Below, piece by piece: positions 15,458 to 18,554 of a DNA stretch of 18,554 nucleotides. The notes under the pieces were generated by a model. The model worked only from the letters and a program-made list of their open reading frames with translations. It had not been told where the DNA came from and did no database searches. The number at the start of each line of letters is the position of its first letter. Position 1 is the stretch's first letter. The stretch covers positions 1 through 18,554 of the forward strand of contig JAEYEL010000060.1 in NCBI GenBank assembly GCA_023403475.1, given 5' to 3'. This DNA comes from Actinomycetes bacterium. GTDB lineage: Bacteria > Actinomycetota > Coriobacteriia > Coriobacteriales > Eggerthellaceae. Position numbers and translations under genes: made by a program.

Positions 15458-16150
15458 TTACATGAATCCAAAAACAGATCCAGAATAGAAGCACGCCTTT
15501 ACCGTTGCTTGCGATTGCTTAAAAGCTTGTCGGGTTTTGGCGTTGGGTATTTCCTCGACCCTACCGCGAATCGACTTGTCCAAGAGCCTGGCTTCATTGG
15601 CCCCATAGACTGTTTTTAGCTGCCTGGAAATCTGCAGTATGTAAGCCATCGTGAGAAGTCGAGCATTCATGGGCTGTTCGACCTCGGCTTTTACAAGCGA
15701 CAAAAGACTTTCAGATGCGCTCGTTTTTGGGACATATCGCGGGTATCTGTCGAAAAAGGGCTTTCTCTTCTCTACAAATCCCTTCGTCAAGAGTTCTTCG
15801 TAAGGGAGGCTCATCACCGTTCTCGCGATTTTCTGCGAAAAGACCGCGTTGAAACCGGACAGGATGCTTTTAAGCTTGTTTTCGTTGAAGGGGGCCTCAA
15901 TTGCACGATAAACAGGCTCGAGCCAAAAGAGCGTACTCGGCAATGGCTTGGCTACGAAAGCGCTGTCTCTTCCAACGCTTATCACCCCAGCTTCATCGAG
16001 CTCGACAATCTCGGATGTGACGAGCCCGAATATCTGCCTGGCATCGTTGCAGTTAAAATTCCCTGCTTTGTCGGTGATGCAAAGAAGATACATTTGCGAA
16101 TAGGGCAAGTCTTGCAAAGCTGCAGCGTTGGCGGGCGGTTCTTTTTTCAT
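15458..16150 (-). CDS. GPP34 (GOLPH3)-like protein
   Basis: A 230-residue soluble, mostly helical protein. The opening (LPYSQMYLLCITDKAGNF, then an IVELDEAGVISV strand) and the pattern of later helices (YEELLTKGFVEKRK, RYPRYVPKTSASESLLSLVKAEV, LLTMAYILQISRQLKTVYG) resemble the GPP34/GOLPH3 family, which is common in actinobacteria and usually of unknown role there. Eukaryotic members bind phosphoinositides at the Golgi, which does not transfer directly. The start is secure: GGGAGGAA lies just before ATG 16150. It stands alone, convergent with the AAA+ gene and beside insertion-sequence debris. The family call rests on overall pattern rather than a signature motif. Confidence 0.5.
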   Translation of the reverse strand: MKKEPPANAAALQDLPYSQMYLLCITDKAGNFNCNDARQIFGLVTSEIVELDEAGVISVGRDSAFVAKPLPSTLFWLEPVYRAIEAPFNENKLKSILSGFNAVFSQKIARTVMSLPYEELLTKGFVEKRKPFFDRYPRYVPKTSASESLLSLVKAEVEQPMNARLLTMAYILQISRQLKTVYGANEARLLDKSIRGRVEEIPNAKTRQAFKQSQATVKACFYSGSVFGFM

Positions 16151-16512
16151 GGGGTTCCTCCCTTTGGTCGATCCATCTGCTTTGGAGTATCGCGCTGTTT
16201 CGGCGGAGTTGCATCAGCCCGAAAGCATGAAATGAAACGAATGAGAGATTAACCGCTTCTTACGATATGGAGCGAGCGTCAAAAAAGCGTGCTTCTCTTC
16301 ATTGGAGGAGAGGCGCAGAACAGGCGGCGGCCTCCCGCGCCGCATCGTAGAGCTCGTCGGGGCCGTCGAAAACTGTAACCCCCGCCTGCTGCCGCCACAA
16401 GGCGCAGACGGCACCGTCTTCTGAGTGGCCGCAAACGAGCGCCCGGGAATTTCCTGAATCTGCCCCATTTTCGTTAACGGGCGGGGGTGGTAACGGATGA
16501 ACCGGGACTGTT
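16151..16512. other. Region with an unrecognised short open frame
   Basis: About 360 bases between the GPP34-like gene and the insertion-sequence debris. On the minus strand a frame (about 16299-16470) encodes NSRALVCGHSEDGAVCALWR followed by VTVFDGPDELYDAAREAAA. It looks like real protein sequence in composition, but I cannot name a family or find a start signal. It may be the broken end of a gene interrupted by the adjacent insertion elements. Confidence 0.3.
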
Positions 16513-16770
16513 TTATGGACGCTCGGAATCGAGCTGGTGAGTGTATTGCCGCTCATATTCCACGGGCGACAGGTTGCCGAGGGGCGAATGCGGCCGCCTG
16601 GTATTGCAGTGCAGCTCGATGAACTTGAATATCTCCTGCCCGGCCTCTATCCGGGTGTCGTGCTTGCGGTCGAGGGGAAGCTCCCTTTTCAGGGTCTTGA
16701 AGAGCGGTTCCATGACGGCGTTGTCGCAGGGGCGGCCTTTGCGGGAGAACGACTGGACGAACCCGCGCCC
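16513..16770 (-). pseudogene. IS3-family transposase OrfB, C-terminal fragment
   Basis: The minus strand encodes the end of an IS3-type integrase: SRKGRPCDNAVMEPLFKTLK contains the last acidic residue of the DDE catalytic triad, and HCNTRRPHSPLGNLSPVEYE is the standard C-terminal block. The first two acidic residues and the rest of the domain are missing upstream, where the frame runs into an unrelated IS110 piece. It cannot be an active transposase. Confidence 0.85.
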
Positions 16771-16850
16771 CCTGCAAAGTGTGTTGGCTGCCCCCACCAG
16801 CGCTCTGTCTAGCCGGCCTTCGGCTCGGATCGCCGCGCAGGCGTCAATCC

Positions 16851-17213
16851 GAGAGGCTGCGCAGCGAAGCCGGGTTCGCCTCCCTGTGCGGCGCCGCCCC
16901 GCTGCCAGCGAGCGCCGGAAAAACGGAGCGGCACCGCCTGAGCAGGGGAGGCGACAGGCAGGCCAACAGGGCCCTCTACCGGATTGCGGTAACCGGGATG
17001 CCGTGCGATCGGAGAACCGAAGACTGCGTCGAGAAGCGCGGGCGCGACGGGAAGTCAAAGAAGGGGGCCGTAGGATGCCTCAAACGCTACGTCGCCCGCG
17101 AGGTGTTCAGGGCGCTGCGCCGTCCGCCCGGGATCAAGGGGCTTCATGGAAGGATCTGCGCCCGGCCGGGGAAGCTCCGGGCATCACTTCGGTCGAGGTG
17201 GGCAAGGCCCTGA
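16851..17213 (+). pseudogene. IS110-family transposase, C-terminal fragment
   Basis: The plus strand encodes the transposase-20-type domain of IS110 elements: RLRSEAGFASLCGAAPLPAS, GKTERHRLSRGGDRQANRAL, YRIAVTGM, and GKSKKGAVGCLKRYVAREVF. The N-terminal RuvC-like catalytic half is missing, as is any start signal. It lies head-on to the IS3 orfB piece at 16513-16770. Bases 17214-17340 may be its flank, but I see no defined end. Confidence 0.75.
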
Positions 17214-17342
17214 ATGCCGGCTTCCAAAAAGTAAGCTGCGCGGAAGCGGGACGACTTACGAACGTTCGGTTCCCGGAAGAGCATGACGCCTGGTTAAAAA
17301 CTCAGAAGAAAACAGCGAGTTGACATACATGGGAGCTTCGAG

Positions 17343-17444
17343 GTGCACCACCGCGAAAGCTTCGCCACCAGGGCCGACGCCGGGCACGCGGTCGTCGAGC
17401 TCATCGAGGCGGGCTACAACCGCAGGCGGCCCCATTCGACCATC
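17343..17444 (+). pseudogene. IS3-family OrfB C-terminal scrap (second element)
   Basis: A 34-codon plus-strand stretch, HHRESFATRADAGHAVVELI then YNRRRPHSTI, is the conserved C-terminal block of an IS3-type OrfB (about 4 similar codons precede it). It differs in sequence from the piece at 16513-16770, so it comes from another element. It ends where the orfA piece on the opposite strand begins. Confidence 0.8.
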
Positions 17445-17675
17445 AGCCCTCGCTGCGGCGACCTTCTGCTCGTAGGTGTATATGGCCTGCTTGCCGTCCA
17501 TGGTCAGCAGCACCTCGCTTCCGAACGCGCGGTATATCTGGTGCCATTTTTCCACAGTTTGACGCGGAACGGAGAGGAGGTTCGAGGCCGCCCAGAATCC
17601 TAGGCCGGAAGCGAAGAGCTCGGCCGCCTTCCTCCTCGCCTCGACATCGTGCTTCACCCTAAGATCCGTGCGCAT
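17442..17675 (-). pseudogene. IS3-family OrfA (helix-turn-helix), 3'-truncated
   Basis: The minus strand from ATG 17675 reads MRTDLRVKHDVEARRKAAEL and continues to TYEQKVAAARAD, a typical IS3 OrfA N-terminus with a helix-turn-helix (LFASGLGFWAASNLLSVPRQTVEKW). It breaks off at about 17442, where an oppositely oriented orfB scrap begins. GGGAGG seven bases before ATG 17675 serves as ribosome-binding site and lies inside the hairpin at 17683-17714. The downstream part of orfA and its own orfB are lost. Confidence 0.8.
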
Positions 17676-17682
17676 AAGAAAA

Positions 17683-17714
17683 CCTCCCATTTCTCGTGTC
17701 CAAGAAATGGGAGG
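17683..17714 (-). promoter_or_regulatory. 12-bp hairpin over the IS3 orfA ribosome-binding site, with T-rich tail
   Basis: CCTCCCATTTCT (17683-17694) and AGAAATGGGAGG (17703-17714) are perfect inverted repeats around an 8-base loop. In the minus-strand transcript the 3' arm contains the GGGAGG ribosome-binding site of orfA, and the hairpin is followed by TTTTCTT. It therefore has the shape of both a ribosome-site sequester and an intrinsic terminator, blocking read-through expression from outside the element. The arms also overlap the terminal repeat of the element (minus-strand TGGACACGAGAAATGGGAGG from 17702). Confidence 0.7.
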
Positions 17715-17767
17715 CAGTTCATTATTGCCGCTGCCCTCCTTTTCAGAATGGAAAGATCCTGGTTATT

Positions 17768-18157
17768 TTACACGTTTTGACTCTCGTTTGCATTTGCGGG
17801 GGAGGCCTCTTTGAGGCAGTCGAGATAAAAGCACACCCTCTTTGGACACTCCCTGTGATAAAACGCACGAATATCGAACACAATGTCATCATTGGCGAGC
17901 GGAGTGATGCAGTATCTTTCCTTGGTGAAAATAGGAAAGAATTCGCGGAGAGCGTAGTCATTGTTGCCGTTCAACGTGATATGGTTCTCTAACTCCAGCT
18001 CCTCGAAACGAATCTTGCTCCGTCCTGCGAGCCTGTGCGTCCTCTCAACCATCACGACGGCCGAATCGATATATAGTGGCTGCGATTCAATATCAGGATC
18101 GTCCATAGCGTCGAAGTAAATCTCGAAAGCAACGTCTAAGGCACCTTTTTGGATCAT
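17768..18157 (-). pseudogene. LysR-type regulator, C-terminal (effector-binding) part only
   Basis: A 129-codon minus-strand frame (MIQKGALDVAFEIYFDAMDD...) matches the effector-binding domain of LysR-type regulators: GALDVAF, then PLYIDSAVVMVERTHRLAGR and the IRFEELE block. The DNA-binding N-terminal half and the first part of the sensor domain are absent. The same frame is open for only seven more codons upstream before a stop (about 18179), and no ribosome-binding site is convincing. It is most likely a remnant cut by the nearby insertion elements. A short stand-alone sensor domain is possible but less likely. Confidence 0.6.
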
Positions 18158-18424
18158 GTTTTTCGTTGTATTGTTGGACTAATTAATGTGGCTCACATGC
18201 GCAGAACAGTATCTTTTCTCTCGATATCTCTTCTCGGCTTCGGTACTTCAAAACCGCACTGTTCATCATTCCGCCGATAAAAATAGGCTCGGCAGCTTCA
18301 ACATGAGAGCCAGCTGCCCTCGAACGGGCAACAGCCCGATGCCACCTCGCAAGGTCACCCTGTCACCCTACCCCCCTGCCCCCACCACTCCCTGTCGCCG
18401 CCCTCAGCCTCGTTAGCTGTGGCG
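18158..18424. other. Intergenic region, nothing recognised
   Basis: About 270 bases between the LysR remnant and the CBS-protein end. No open frame with a credible start, no RNA gene and no strong hairpin were seen. A pyrimidine-rich stretch (18346-18400) follows on the plus strand. Confidence 0.4.
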
Positions 18425-18554
18425 CTACAGATACATCCTCATGGAATACTGGGTGATGTCGGAGCGGTTTATCATGCCCACGATGCGGCCTTCGTCGGTG
18501 ACCGGCACCTTCTTCAGGCGGTTCTCGCCCAGAACGCGGCACACGTCGGCCAAG
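18425..18554 (-). CDS. CBS-domain protein, C-terminal end (partial at right edge)
   Basis: The minus strand from the right edge reads LADVCRVLGENRLKKVPVTD, then EGRIVGMINRSDITQYSMRMYL and a stop at 18425-18427. This is the second half of a CBS motif (KKVPVTDEGRIVGMINRSDI), a ligand-binding module that often senses adenosine nucleotides. Only 42 codons are inside the window, so the rest of the protein, and whether another domain is attached, cannot be seen. Confidence 0.85.
   Translation of the reverse strand, partial: LADVCRVLGENRLKKVPVTDEGRIVGMINRSDITQYSMRMYL

Overview
The window looks like accessory DNA from an anaerobic, gut-type actinobacterium of the Eggerthellaceae (Eggerthella/Gordonibacter-like). 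I infer this from gene content, not from a marker gene. It combines molybdopterin oxidoreductases with small iron-sulfur partners, MFS carriers, and a membrane-embedded LuxR-type regulator. That combination is characteristic of the catechol-dehydroxylase-like loci described in this family. No rRNA, tRNA or CRISPR array was seen.

Left part (1-2868): a decayed 3' part of a molybdopterin oxidoreductase gene (minus strand) runs off the left edge. Next come a small zinc-ribbon protein with a Pro/Gly-rich repeat tail and an MFS exporter (plus strand). A broken IS200/IS605-type tnpA follows, wedged between the MFS stop codon and the next gene's stop codon. This tnpA carries an internal 65-bp patch almost identical to part of the intact oxidoreductase gene 4.9 kb away.

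Central part (2866-11122, all minus strand): a probable long operon, in transcription order: zinc-ribbon protein, molybdopterin oxidoreductase 2, two-cluster ferredoxin 2, two small zinc-ribbon proteins, molybdopterin oxidoreductase 1, ferredoxin 1, DcuC-family carrier, STAS protein. Each catalytic subunit is followed by its own short ferredoxin. The plausible job is cytoplasmic reduction or dehydroxylation of an imported substrate, with the ferredoxins delivering electrons and the carrier exchanging substrate or product. The substrate cannot be read from the sequence.

Right of the operon (11123-15200, plus strand): a divergent control region holds two copies of an 11-bp palindrome. It is followed by a second MFS carrier, the membrane LuxR-type regulator and a DnaA-like AAA+ ATPase whose start is next to the regulator's stop. 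The last two may form a sensing/regulation pair.

Far right (15201-18554): a GPP34-like protein (minus strand), then about 1.2 kb of insertion-sequence debris (two IS3-type pieces of orfB, one IS3 orfA, one IS110 tail) fused in opposing orientations. A 5'-truncated LysR-type regulator and the C-terminal end of a CBS-domain protein complete the window.
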